From positions 1,116,001 to 1,180,000 of the forward strand of contig NZ_JAASQJ010000003.1 in NCBI RefSeq assembly GCF_011762185.1: a stretch of DNA of 64,000 bases. Direction: 5' to 3'. The DNA comes from Dyadobacter arcticus. GTDB lineage: Bacteria; Bacteroidota; Bacteroidia; Cytophagales; Spirosomataceae. The translations under genes were made by a program, and so were the position numbers. Below the pieces are notes generated by a model. That model saw nothing but the letters and a program-made list of their open reading frames with translations, ran no database searches and was not told where the DNA came from. Below are positions 35,746-44,544 of this stretch, one piece after another (position 1 is the first letter of the stretch; every line of letters begins with the position of its first letter).

Positions 35746-35883
35746 TTGATGAATTTTTTGTTTTAAAATTTTACTGTACAAAGGTGCATTCGCGGAGGGG
35801 CCTGTTGCAATGACAAACAGCAAGAAATTGGCTTGACATTTGTCAAGAGACGAGATATGAAACAAGAAGAAAGGAATACTATA

Positions 35884-36462
35884 TTAATGCGCCTTATTGC
35901 GGATGCGGCTTATTGTTTCAGGAGAAACGCCGAGAAATGAAGCAATCATGGTTTGAGGAAAACGTTGTATCAACGCAGGATTGGTTGCCACCAGGTTTAG
36001 ATATCTTTCTTCCGCGGAAAAACTGATGGCGGAGTTGATTCTTTCCTGCGATGCAATTTGATAGTTATAATCCATTGCGCTTAAAACGGTAACGAAAATG
36101 GGGACAGTATCTACCAGCTCCCCGAAGCCTGCTTTCGTTAGCAGCAAAACATCAGCATCTTCTACCGCTTCAATGTTATACTTGGAAGGCGTCAGCATGG
36201 TAAAGCTTTCCCTGTCGCCAACCCACCAGTTTTCTGTGCACAAATTTACAATATGCTCTACGCCCTTTTGATCGACGCTGTATTGTCGTAATGCTCCCTT
36301 AACTACAAATATTGCATGCTTGCTAACTTCGCCTTCCTGCAACAGGTATTGGTTCTTGCGGAAATGTTTTGCGATAAACTTCTCTTTTATCAACTCAAAA
36401 TCATCATCTGTTACTTCTGTGGATGCATATTTATTGATGTAGTTTCTAAGTTCTTGGTGCAT
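35884..36462 (-). CDS. Crp/Fnr-family regulator
   Basis: A 192-residue regulator with a cyclic-nucleotide-binding fold (KNQYLLQEGEVSKHAIFVVKG) and a C-terminal winged helix (FPQTMIASFLGVSPETISRIRN). It is upstream of and in line with the isochorismatase gene, whose expression it probably controls. It is distinct from the regulator at 21448. Confidence 0.88.
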   Translation of the reverse strand: MHQELRNYINKYASTEVTDDDFELIKEKFIAKHFRKNQYLLQEGEVSKHAIFVVKGALRQYSVDQKGVEHIVNLCTENWWVGDRESFTMLTPSKYNIEAVEDADVLLLTKAGFGELVDTVPIFVTVLSAMDYNYQIASQERINSAISFSAEERYLNLVATNPALIQRFPQTMIASFLGVSPETISRIRNKAH

Positions 36463-36573
36463 GAGAAAAAAGTGAAACTTAAAAATTGATTGTGTTGCCG
36501 CTTACGCACCAAGTTACAAATAAGCCTATACACAACCATCATCCTTCACGAAACCCCCATGGTTTATTGGACT

Positions 36574-37356
36574 TTAAGGAGCCAGGTTATTCTTTTCTAT
36601 AAAACCCCGCACTATGGCGACCAATTCAGACGGAGATTCAAGCGGTAGCAGATGTCCAGTTTCCGGAACCTCATGAAACAACGCCGACGGAAAGTATTTT
36701 GTGAATTCCTGTTTTAGAAAACCTGACGAAAAGTTCGAATCCTTTTCGCCACTTACGATTAACGCCGACAACATCGCATCGACACGCAAATTTGAAATAT
36801 CCTCGCGGGATCCTATTTCAATCCAGGAATTCCAGGCATTGTAGGTTGCCTGCAAATGGTCATGGATGACTGCTTCCTTCAGCAATGGGGAGATCGTTTT
36901 AAAAGTAGTTTTCTCCATTAACTTTTCCACGGCAGGCCGGTTAGCAAATGCTTTGGACAAATTTATTCTGTCCTCCTCACTCATTGGCTCCGGCGTAGGC
37001 GGGGAAGGAGCAATAAGAATCAGGTTTTGAACGCTTTGCGGCTGATGAGCTGCAATAAAATATGCAATCTTACCACCCATTGAATGACCAACAAGTGTGA
37101 AATGATCTAAGTCTAAACTCTTTAATAGCTGCATGACCAGATCCACACTCGCCTTTACGGAGATCTGCCCGGAAGGAGCAGCGGAGTCTCCCCAGCCCGG
37201 GAGATCGGGTGCGACACAATAGAACTGATCCGACAACCCTTCCATCACAGCTGACCATGTCCTGGAAGATCCTCCAAAGAAATGCAGGAAAACAAGCACC
37301 GGATTATCCGGATCTCCCTGCGCCAGAAAGTTTAACGTGGATGATTGCGTTTGCAT
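36574..37356 (-). CDS. Alpha/beta hydrolase
   Basis: A 260-residue cytoplasmic alpha/beta hydrolase with FLHFFGGSSRTWSAV (oxyanion), LVGHSMGGKIAYF (nucleophile Ser), the acid in VSGEKDSNFS and the histidine in PETGHLLPLE. It starts 2 bp after the GH1-like gene stop, so it is the last gene of the oxidoreductase operon that begins at 41771. An esterase or C-C bond hydrolase role is possible. Confidence 0.87.
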   Translation of the reverse strand: MQTQSSTLNFLAQGDPDNPVLVFLHFFGGSSRTWSAVMEGLSDQFYCVAPDLPGWGDSAAPSGQISVKASVDLVMQLLKSLDLDHFTLVGHSMGGKIAYFIAAHQPQSVQNLILIAPSPPTPEPMSEEDRINLSKAFANRPAVEKLMEKTTFKTISPLLKEAVIHDHLQATYNAWNSWIEIGSREDISNLRVDAMLSALIVSGEKDSNFSSGFLKQEFTKYFPSALFHEVPETGHLLPLESPSELVAIVRGFIEKNNLAP

Positions 37357-37358
37357 GA

Positions 37359-38699
37359 TCAGATAGCTACTTTAAGCAGGGCCTCACTTGTTGTGATCTC
37401 GAAAAGTTCTCCGTGCGGGAAAATCGTAATTTGCCCATATTCCTTTAAAAGCATCTTATAAGCATCGGCGACTGGTCTGGGGTTTCTATCCAAATCATAC
37501 AATCCACAAGCATTTACAGTATCGTTCTTTTCCGCAAGTTGCGTGTCCCAATCAATCTGATCCGTGAGACTGTACCAGGTAAATCCAAGAACCGGTACAC
37601 CGTCCGAACGCATTCTGAGAATATTTACCCATTGCTTCCAAAGCCACGTTGGGGCCTGATCCGGGAGAAAAGTATTGGTCTCCGTATGCATCACCGGCTT
37701 TTTATATCTGTCATAGTAGCCTTTTGTGATCTGGTACCAGCCCAGGACATCTTCTGCGGTGCAGATGCTGTTATCGGGTTTCATTATTTTTTCGTTGCGT
37801 CCATAGTAATCATTTCCCATCACCTGATAACCTGGCGGCTCTCCTTTCATAAACCAGTCATATTCATTCCTGGTCAAGCCATTGTCCATCAAATAAATGT
37901 AAACCTCTGCATCGGGAGAGTAAGCATAAAGCAGATCCAGGGACAGCAATCTCTGCTTATTCAACAATTTGACTTCGGGGGACTGTTCAGCCTTTGCCTC
38001 ATGCATATATTCTGCCGACTCACTTTGTACTATGATGGCGTCGGGGCGAAATTTTACGATGCTATGCGTAGCCAGAATGCTTGCCGCTACGATATTTTTC
38101 AATGCTGTGACAAACGCCTCATCGGACTTAAGCTGCTCGTTCCAAAGTCCATCCTTCGCACTCGCTTTTGCGGTTACATAAATCTCATTTACCGGTGTAT
38201 AATATCTGACCCAGGGATATCTTTTGGCCACGGCACCGGCATAATCAGAGAAATGAATGGGCAATTCAGGATTTTGAAAATCACCAAGCCAGTCAGGCAA
38301 GCCGAAATGCAACAGGTCCAGGATCGGCGTAATATCTTTTCGTTTCAGTTCCTTCATCACCACATCCGCGAAGGTCCAGTCATACTTACCCGGTCCCAAA
38401 TGAATCTTATGGTAAGGTAAACCGTACCGAAGCACTTTCAATCCGAGCTCATTGACCAGCTCAAAGTCCCTTTTCCAAAACTTGTAATGCCCGCATTCGT
38501 CCATCTGATCACGGCGTATTTTACCATGACCGATTGTCGGGTAGGAGCATTCAATTCCTGTGGCAAACATAAAATTCCGATTGGACCCGTCGGGAAGCCC
38601 GGAGCCGGACTTACCGGTTGCTCCCCCGTACTGATCGCCGGAATAATGGTCTTTCCCTCGCTTCTTTTTAATAATATCAAGAAAACTTTTGCTTTTCAT
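37359..38699 (-). CDS. Glycoside hydrolase family 1-like protein
   Basis: A 446-residue TIM-barrel protein related to GH1 beta-glucosidases. The acid/base motif is YTPVNEIYV with Glu172 (equivalent to TxNEP), and the nucleophile motif is VMHTETNTF with Glu340 (equivalent to ITENG). LDLLHFGLPDWLGDF corresponds to the substrate-binding HHFDLP region. The first 45 residues are charged and carry no signal peptide, so it should be cytoplasmic. It is divergent from canonical GH1, and substrate use is uncertain. It sits in an operon with a GMC oxidoreductase and an SDR. Confidence 0.82.
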   Translation of the reverse strand: MKSKSFLDIIKKKRGKDHYSGDQYGGATGKSGSGLPDGSNRNFMFATGIECSYPTIGHGKIRRDQMDECGHYKFWKRDFELVNELGLKVLRYGLPYHKIHLGPGKYDWTFADVVMKELKRKDITPILDLLHFGLPDWLGDFQNPELPIHFSDYAGAVAKRYPWVRYYTPVNEIYVTAKASAKDGLWNEQLKSDEAFVTALKNIVAASILATHSIVKFRPDAIIVQSESAEYMHEAKAEQSPEVKLLNKQRLLSLDLLYAYSPDAEVYIYLMDNGLTRNEYDWFMKGEPPGYQVMGNDYYGRNEKIMKPDNSICTAEDVLGWYQITKGYYDRYKKPVMHTETNTFLPDQAPTWLWKQWVNILRMRSDGVPVLGFTWYSLTDQIDWDTQLAEKNDTVNACGLYDLDRNPRPVADAYKMLLKEYGQITIFPHGELFEITTSEALLKVAI

Positions 38700-38748
38700 A
38701 TCTGTCTGTTTTCATCGCCTGACCCATCGTGAAAGGCGAATAAATACC

Positions 38749-40296
38749 TTAAGATTTCAACTTCATTAAAAATCTTTCCGCAATACGCAACGACAAAGCC
38801 ATGATCGTAAGGGCGGGATTGGCGCTAAGCGCGCTTGGGAAAATCGAATTATCTGCAATGAAAAGGTTTGGTATGTCAAAACTTTGCCCATCACTGTTTA
38901 CCACGGCATCTCCAGCGCTGTTTCCCATTCTACAGGTACCAATCGTATGTGCACCCCGATTGAAAGACCAGGCTTTTTCGGCGCCAGCTACATCCCAGAT
39001 TTGCCGCATCGTTTTTTCCGCGTGCGCCGTCAGCCGATTTTCGTTCTCACCGAAAGTAAAATGAATTCGGGGCTTTGGTAATCTTCGTGCATCCAATTCC
39101 TGTGAGAGTTCCAGATAATTGGAAGGATACGGGAGGCATTCGCCGAGTATATTGATCCCGGCTACATGGTTATAGTTTTTCATATGCCCTATAAGGTCCT
39201 CTCCCCAAAGTTTCTGTCCCCTGGCCAGCTGAGTTGCATAAGTAACGGGCATGACCCCAATGGATTGCAATAAATAACCACCCGCGAAATCAGCATCTGC
39301 CGGACGGTGATTTTGCTCAGAAATCAAGGCTCCCGGTATGCCTTTGTACGGATGAATTTCTTCGTCAAATTGGCCCCATAGCTGAATACCGGTATGCGCC
39401 ATGAAGTTTTTTCCAACTTGACCGCTTGAATTGGCGATACCGTTATACAGAAGAAGTCGAGGGGTTTCTATCGCGCCGGCACAAACAAACACGTGGCAAC
39501 ATTTCTGTTTCATCTCGGTACCATTATTCCAATAAATTACCCCGCCAACTTTTCCTGATTGATCCAATTCAAATCCGGTAACGAAGCATTTTGAGCGAAC
39601 TTCTGCACCGTAATGAATAGCGACGGGAATATAAGTTACATCCATGCTTGCTTTGGCTCCGATGTTGCAGCCAGCCTGGCAGAATCCGCGGTTGTTACAA
39701 GCGTTACGCCAACCCACGTCCTGTTGATAATACCGGGCGGACAGCGCAGCATTTGGCGCAGACACAGTCCTGATTCCCAGTGGCTTGCAGCCCCGCTCCA
39801 TCAACATCGCCGCGCCGTTCAACGGCAATGGAGCAAGCGGATAAGTCGTTTTTCTTTTTGGCCCCCAGGGATAGTCAGCGGGACCCGAAATGCCCAGAAA
39901 CTGTTCCAATTCATCATAATAATTTTCGAGGTCCTGATACCCAATTGGCCAGTCAACGCCTTTCCCAAAATGGGTATGAAGAAGAAAATCGTCTGGCTGG
40001 GGCCTTGGAACATAGGCAGTATAGTGCAAAGTTGACCCGCCAACGCCGGTCCCGGAATTGTTATTGCCAAACGGCAACGGATCACTGCCCGCGCTCAGCC
40101 GCTCGTCGTTCCAGAACAATTTGGATTGACTTACCTCATCGGTAGCAAAATCTCGGGTCGGGTCCCAGTGCTCGCCCGCCTCCAATGCCACCACTTTCAA
40201 ACCTGCTTTGGACAGTTTTGCGAGTAAAGGAGCACCTCCAGCGCCGGTTCCAATCACGACCGCATCTACAAGGTCAGCGTTTTTATATCGGCGCAT
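38749..40296 (-). CDS. GMC-family oxidoreductase
   Basis: A 515-residue FAD-dependent glucose-methanol-choline oxidoreductase. FAD motif DAVVIGTGAGGAPLLAKL is at the N-terminus, GTGVGGSTLHYTAYVPR follows, and the C-terminus has GAHTIGTCRMGNSAGD and NLFIADNSIFPSALSANP. The start at 40296 (MRRYKNADL) is chosen because it directly precedes the FAD motif; it overlaps the upstream gene by 14 bases. It pairs with the gluconate-dehydrogenase subunit 3-like protein encoded upstream, as in membrane-bound sugar dehydrogenases. No cytochrome subunit gene is seen here. Confidence 0.92.
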   Translation of the reverse strand: MRRYKNADLVDAVVIGTGAGGAPLLAKLSKAGLKVVALEAGEHWDPTRDFATDEVSQSKLFWNDERLSAGSDPLPFGNNNSGTGVGGSTLHYTAYVPRPQPDDFLLHTHFGKGVDWPIGYQDLENYYDELEQFLGISGPADYPWGPKRKTTYPLAPLPLNGAAMLMERGCKPLGIRTVSAPNAALSARYYQQDVGWRNACNNRGFCQAGCNIGAKASMDVTYIPVAIHYGAEVRSKCFVTGFELDQSGKVGGVIYWNNGTEMKQKCCHVFVCAGAIETPRLLLYNGIANSSGQVGKNFMAHTGIQLWGQFDEEIHPYKGIPGALISEQNHRPADADFAGGYLLQSIGVMPVTYATQLARGQKLWGEDLIGHMKNYNHVAGINILGECLPYPSNYLELSQELDARRLPKPRIHFTFGENENRLTAHAEKTMRQIWDVAGAEKAWSFNRGAHTIGTCRMGNSAGDAVVNSDGQSFDIPNLFIADNSIFPSALSANPALTIMALSLRIAERFLMKLKS

Positions 40297-40867
40297 TTTC
40301 CAGTCCAATGTTATTCCAGCCGTTCGCATCCGCGAATGACGCGTCCCCAATCTCTTCTTTTGCAGTCGGGTGACTGTAATATAATTCAACCAGAACTCCG
40401 AGCAGCTCCTCGAAGAATAGTTGTGACGGGACTTTTTGCCAAATATTACCAGCCGCTTCTCCGAATTGAACTGACCGTATAACATCGTGTTGACTGTTCT
40501 TATCTAACTCGATAAAATGCTTTGAAAATATCAAAACAGCCGTTTCGTCGAACCCGGCTATCCCCTGACGAAAAGCTTCTTCATCGGCTGGCATTAAATC
40601 ATACCTCCATCCGTTGCCCTTCCCCTCAATGAGATATTGATCTAAAAGACCCGGCAAATCTACCGGGTGCGGACGATCCTGCGGTTGGGGTATTAGCCTG
40701 CTGCAAAGTGCTTGTAATGTTTGAAAAGCACCGGTAGCAAAAAAGGACGCTTTGGTGGTGGGCTGTCTGTTGAGTCTTTCATCAAGAACTTTTCGCGTGT
40801 TATCGCTCACTTGATCCGTTTGCAAAACATCCTTAACCCAGCCGGATTTGTCTCGCTCATTTAGCAT
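40283..40867 (-). CDS. Gluconate 2-dehydrogenase subunit 3-like protein
   Basis: A 194-residue protein of the gluconate 2-dehydrogenase subunit 3 family, the small partner of GMC dehydrogenases. It contains FQTLQALCSRLIPQPQDRPH at about 55-75 and LFFEELLGVLVELYYSHPTAKEEIG at the C-terminus. The start at 40867 follows the SDR stop by 1 base. It lacks an obvious Tat signal, unlike many homologues, so the complex may be cytoplasmic. Confidence 0.82.
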   Translation of the reverse strand: MLNERDKSGWVKDVLQTDQVSDNTRKVLDERLNRQPTTKASFFATGAFQTLQALCSRLIPQPQDRPHPVDLPGLLDQYLIEGKGNGWRYDLMPADEEAFRQGIAGFDETAVLIFSKHFIELDKNSQHDVIRSVQFGEAAGNIWQKVPSQLFFEELLGVLVELYYSHPTAKEEIGDASFADANGWNNIGLENAPI

Positions 40868-40868
40868 A

Positions 40869-41771
40869 TTAGTCGCTCGACAATTTTCCGCCTGTGACAT
40901 GTATAAAACTTCCTGTCATAAAACTTCCATCGTCCGAGGCCAGCAGAATATAAGCAGGTGCAAGCTCCTCTGGCTGGCCTGGCCTTGCCAGCGCAACTTC
41001 GTGTCCGAAATTTTGAACCTCTTCAATGGGCATGGTGCCGGGGATCATGGGTGTCCATATTGGCCCTGGAACCACGCAGTTCACGCGGATACCTTTTTCG
41101 CCAAGGTTTAAGGCCAGCGATTTGGTAAAAGAATGGATTGCGCCCTTGGTAGAAGAGTAGTCTATCAGAATTGGAATGCCTGTCTGCCCAACAATACTTC
41201 CGGTATTGATAATGGAATCGCCTTCATGTAAATAAGGTAAAGCAGCCTGGGCCATAAAAAAATAGCCAAGAATGTTGGTATCAAAAGTTCTTCGGAGTTG
41301 CTCTTCTGTGATTTCTTCAAACTCCTTTTGTGCCATCTGATAGGCCGCATTATTGACCAGAATATTTAACGAACCAAATTCAGCTACTGTTTCCAAAACT
41401 GCTCGTTTACATTCTTCTGAATGCCGCAAATCGGCTTTTATTACCAGACATTTGGTGCCCCGCATTTCACAAAGCCTCTGGGTTTCGTCGGCATCGTCGT
41501 CATTTTCGTTGTAAATAATTGCAACGTTTGCACCTTCCATGGAAAATCCAATGGCCACAGACCGACCGATCCCTGAGTCTCCGCCTGTGATGATTGCAAC
41601 CTTGTCAACCAATTTCTGAGCTGGCTTGTAATGTAGAAGTTCTGTTTGTGGTACAGGATCCATTTCGGATTCCTTTGCAGGATAGGGCTGCTTTTGACCG
41701 GTAAATTCTTTGGCTTTTGGATAATGTCTCATTGATTGAAGTTCAGATTGTTTCTTTTCTAACTGCAACAA
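40869..41771 (-). CDS. SDR oxidoreductase, glucose/ribitol-dehydrogenase-like
   Basis: A 300-residue short-chain dehydrogenase of the general-stress-protein 39 / glucose-and-ribitol dehydrogenase group. The N-terminal HYPKAKEFTGQKQPYPAKES stretch is typical. Motifs include IITGGDSGIGRSVAIG, NNAAY, INTGSIVGQTG (Ser), DYSSTKGAI (Tyr/Lys) and GPIWTPMIPGTM. Members are often stress-induced. First gene of the operon with the GMC pair. A second start at 41732 is equally possible. Confidence 0.9.
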   Translation of the reverse strand: MLQLEKKQSELQSMRHYPKAKEFTGQKQPYPAKESEMDPVPQTELLHYKPAQKLVDKVAIITGGDSGIGRSVAIGFSMEGANVAIIYNENDDDADETQRLCEMRGTKCLVIKADLRHSEECKRAVLETVAEFGSLNILVNNAAYQMAQKEFEEITEEQLRRTFDTNILGYFFMAQAALPYLHEGDSIINTGSIVGQTGIPILIDYSSTKGAIHSFTKSLALNLGEKGIRVNCVVPGPIWTPMIPGTMPIEEVQNFGHEVALARPGQPEELAPAYILLASDDGSFMTGSFIHVTGGKLSSD

Positions 41772-41924
41772 AATGCGTGCCGCCTAAGCATATTAAGCCT
41801 AAGATTGCCTGAACGTCTATTATTATACGCAATACACATCAGAATTGGCCTGCCGACGGAGTCACACTGATTGATTCGATAGTCATTTCGAAGTCAGGCC
41901 AAATCTAACGATACCTGTTTCTAA

Positions 41925-43181
41925 TTATCTGCTTATAATGACAGACCCTTTTGGCCTGACAGTATTAGGAACAGGTATTTGAACCGGCTCCATTTCTTCA
42001 GTTACCATTCCGTCAGCGGCAATTTTCAAAGAATGTAAAAAGTTGAAGTTGCCAATGCTGAAGTCCACGTTTGTATGTTGATTGACTATAAACAACTTTT
42101 CTTCCGCTGAAGAAAAAACTATCGAGAAATCCTGACTTGTTTTGAACGCTACACCTCCGGGTCCAGGATAGATAGGCCCTGAATTTTGGAGCTCGAACGT
42201 TTGTATGGACGAAGGAGCCATGGGGTTTGAAGTGTTGTATACTTGTACGGTATTATCAGCTGAATTAAGAACGTACATCCGGTCGCCTGCTTTATTGGTA
42301 CGGATCCAGCAAGCTGCTTTTCCGGCCGCTACGGATGTTTGAAGGGTTAGAGCGCCAGTGACACCATTGATTGCATACACATTCACCATTCCTTGTAGCG
42401 GGTTACCCACATATAATACGGATCCTGACGGATGCTGCCATAATCCCAATGCTGTGCCGTTCATGCCTGGTACTACATAAGGCGAACCGGCTACCGGGGT
42501 TAAATTACCCGATCCGCTGATTGTAAAAGTGCGTAGGGTACCAACCGGGGGCATCAACATAAAACCAAGGAAGTCGGTGCCGAACAAAAATTTGCCGTCT
42601 CGGGAAACCAGTGCATTGGAAGGAGAAGTACCTGCTGTCGTTTCAAATTTCGCACCTGGAACAGGAGTCAATTTTCCCGCACCATCGATTGTAAATGTTG
42701 AATAGTTTGGGAGCTCCGGAGTAGCATGCAAGGGGTCTTGACTCTTGTTGAGTACAAATACAAAATTGCCGGAAACGTCTATTACCACAGGGGTTTGCCC
42801 ATTGGATGGGAAGGGTGATCCAGCAACATGCTCCAGTGCTCCATCGGCTTTTATGCTAAACACCGCAATTGTATTGCTGCCTGAGTTTACAGCCATAAGG
42901 AATTTCCCATCTGCGGATACCCTTAATTCATAATCAGAATCAAGTGGTCCCAATATTTGCATGGGGTTACCAACGCCTGATCCTTTGGTAAGAAAAGGAC
43001 TGCCCACCAAAGGTTCCAATGATCCATCGTTACTAACCTTGTAGGCAAGTACTGCATTTTGGTTGTCTTCGAAGTTATTGGTTTGTATATAAAGAATGTC
43101 AGTACCAACAGTCGGGTTCTCGTGGTCCATGCAGGAAAAGAGTACCACAGAAAACAAAAGAAGAAAAAGTGCGCGCCTCAT
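41925..43181 (-). CDS. Lactonase-like beta-propeller lipoprotein
   Basis: A 418-residue lipoprotein with its lipobox VVLFSC (Cys17). The mature protein is a seven-bladed YncE/6-phosphogluconolactonase-like propeller, with repeats such as GKFLMAVNSGSNTIAVFSI, GNFVFVLNKSQDP and DRMYVLNSADNTVQVYN. A catalytic lactonase role is uncertain; many such lipoproteins have no demonstrated enzyme activity. Monocistronic. Confidence 0.82.
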   Translation of the reverse strand: MRRALFLLLFSVVLFSCMDHENPTVGTDILYIQTNNFEDNQNAVLAYKVSNDGSLEPLVGSPFLTKGSGVGNPMQILGPLDSDYELRVSADGKFLMAVNSGSNTIAVFSIKADGALEHVAGSPFPSNGQTPVVIDVSGNFVFVLNKSQDPLHATPELPNYSTFTIDGAGKLTPVPGAKFETTAGTSPSNALVSRDGKFLFGTDFLGFMLMPPVGTLRTFTISGSGNLTPVAGSPYVVPGMNGTALGLWQHPSGSVLYVGNPLQGMVNVYAINGVTGALTLQTSVAAGKAACWIRTNKAGDRMYVLNSADNTVQVYNTSNPMAPSSIQTFELQNSGPIYPGPGGVAFKTSQDFSIVFSSAEEKLFIVNQHTNVDFSIGNFNFLHSLKIAADGMVTEEMEPVQIPVPNTVRPKGSVIISR

Positions 43182-43420
43182 AGTTATGGAATTTAGTTGA
43201 AAATGATCAAATTATTTAAATACTCGATTGAATAATTCGAAGCTGAGTTTTGCCAAAATAGCAAATACTGTTCCACTCATTTTGAAATGAGGAATGAACC
43301 TTGCGCTCTAAGTTTTATCCCACTTTGAGCAAATGTGATCTTTAAAATAGAGGCTGTGGGGAATTAAATTGCTGAATATCAGAATTATGTATGTCACATT
43401 ATCCCTATTACAACCGGGAA

Positions 43421-43450
43421 ATGTATAAGTCTTGCGTAGATATGTATAAG
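43421..43450 (+). promoter_or_regulatory. Direct repeat ATGTATAAG, 21-base period (putative AraC operator)
   Basis: The 9-base sequence ATGTATAAG occurs at 43421-43429 and again at 43442-43450. A 21-base centre spacing places both on one face of the helix, as in AraC-family half-sites. It lies 68-97 bp before the chosen start of the hydrolase gene and is followed by a palindrome at 43454-43475. The downstream AraC gene at 44545 is a plausible binder. Confidence 0.45.
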
Positions 43451-43453
43451 CCC

Positions 43454-43475
43454 AATTCTGTCTTTTGTCAGAATT
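43454..43475. promoter_or_regulatory. Palindrome AATTCTG-N8-CAGAATT
   Basis: A perfect 7-bp inverted repeat with an 8-base spacer, directly after the direct repeats and 42 bp before the hydrolase start. It may be an operator for a dimeric regulator or part of a transcript hairpin in the leader. Arms are short, so chance is possible. Confidence 0.3.
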
Positions 43476-43517
43476 TTGCTCTTAGTGCAAGAGTCCAACC
43501 AAAAAACACAAAAAAAA

Positions 43518-44447
43518 ATGTCAAACATGAAAGATACCGTATCGGAAAAAAAAGTCAGCTTTGAATCTAATTCAATAAAAATTGCTGCAAATCTTTTCTA
43601 TCCAGCCGGTTTTAAGCAGGGAGATAAACCTACACCGGCAATCGTTGTTGCACATCCAGCCGCTGGGGTGAAAGAGCAAACCGCTGAGCTTTATGCAAAA
43701 AGCTTGGCGGAAAAAGGATTTATCACTTTGGCTTTTGATGCAGCTTACCAGGGAGAAAGCGAAGGAACGTCACGCGGCCTGGAAGACCCTTCGCAAAGGG
43801 TAGAAGATATTAGAGCTGCCGCAGGCTTTTTAACTACGATAAAGGATGTAGATGCTGAAAACATAGGGGTTCTCGGTATATGTGCTTCAGGTGGTTATTC
43901 GATCGTCGCCACTGCCACGGACCATACTATAAAGGCACTTGCAACCGTAAGTGGCGTTGATTTAGGCGACTGGAACAGAAAAGGTTCTGACGGGAAGCAA
44001 GACCCTAAAATTATCCAAGGCATGCTTGATGCTGCTGCTGCTGACAGAATTGCGGTACTCAACGGAAAAGCCCCAGGCACATTTCCCATACGCCCAACGC
44101 CAGAAGAAGCCAAAGCCGCAGGAAGCATTACCTACGAAGGTTGGGAATATTATTGTACCGATAGAGGTCAAAACCCCAGACAATCCAATTTCACTCCTTT
44201 AAGTAGTGTAGAACGTATTGCAAGTTTCTATTCACCTGATTTTGCTTACTTAATTGCACCACGACCAGTATTGATGATTGCAGGAACGGATGCACAGACC
44301 TTATGGATGACAAAAGATGCCTACGAAAAGGCAAACGAGCCAAAAGAATTGTTTTTAATTGAAGGTGAGACACACGTTTCACTCTATGACCATGTTTCAC
44401 AATCTGTGCCAAAACTGGACGAATTTTTTAAAAAGAATTTAAATTAA
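43518..44447 (+). CDS. Alpha/beta hydrolase, dienelactone-hydrolase-like
   Basis: A 309-residue hydrolase. Key segments are AIVVAHPAAGVKEQTAELYA, AFDAAYQGESEGTSRG, the nucleophile segment LGICASGGYS, RPVLMIAGTDAQTLW (acid) and EGETHVSLYD (His). No signal peptide. The start at 43518 follows an A-rich tract; upstream codons contain the palindrome. It is paralogous to the protein at 23497 (shared KEQ, GESEG and CAS motifs) and, like it, neighbours an AraC gene. Confidence 0.87.
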   Translation: MSNMKDTVSEKKVSFESNSIKIAANLFYPAGFKQGDKPTPAIVVAHPAAGVKEQTAELYAKSLAEKGFITLAFDAAYQGESEGTSRGLEDPSQRVEDIRAAAGFLTTIKDVDAENIGVLGICASGGYSIVATATDHTIKALATVSGVDLGDWNRKGSDGKQDPKIIQGMLDAAAADRIAVLNGKAPGTFPIRPTPEEAKAAGSITYEGWEYYCTDRGQNPRQSNFTPLSSVERIASFYSPDFAYLIAPRPVLMIAGTDAQTLWMTKDAYEKANEPKELFLIEGETHVSLYDHVSQSVPKLDEFFKKNLN

Positions 44448-44468
44448 AATACTTGTTCGGACATAAAA

Positions 44469-44512
44469 ATTATTGAAAGTGTAAAAGCCAAAATCTCTAC
44501 ACTTTCAATAAT
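44469..44512. terminator. Hairpin terminator between hydrolase and AraC genes
   Basis: A perfect 15-bp inverted repeat (arms 44469-44483 and 44498-44512) with a 14-base loop, 22 bp after the hydrolase stop. It is followed by a C/T-rich stretch. It could terminate or attenuate transcription into the AraC gene 33 bp further on. Confidence 0.55.
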
Positions 44513-44544
44513 CTCTTTACCAACAAAAGTTTTGTAAATAGACA

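Noticed and set aside
37539..38420. Long forward-strand open frame opposite the GH1-like gene
   Set aside because: It is antisense to a well-supported GH1-like gene. The translated sequence has unnatural composition and matches no recognised fold.
43182..43420. Short reverse-strand fragment after the propeller lipoprotein promoter region
   Set aside because: Only about 30 codons are open and no start or family is evident.
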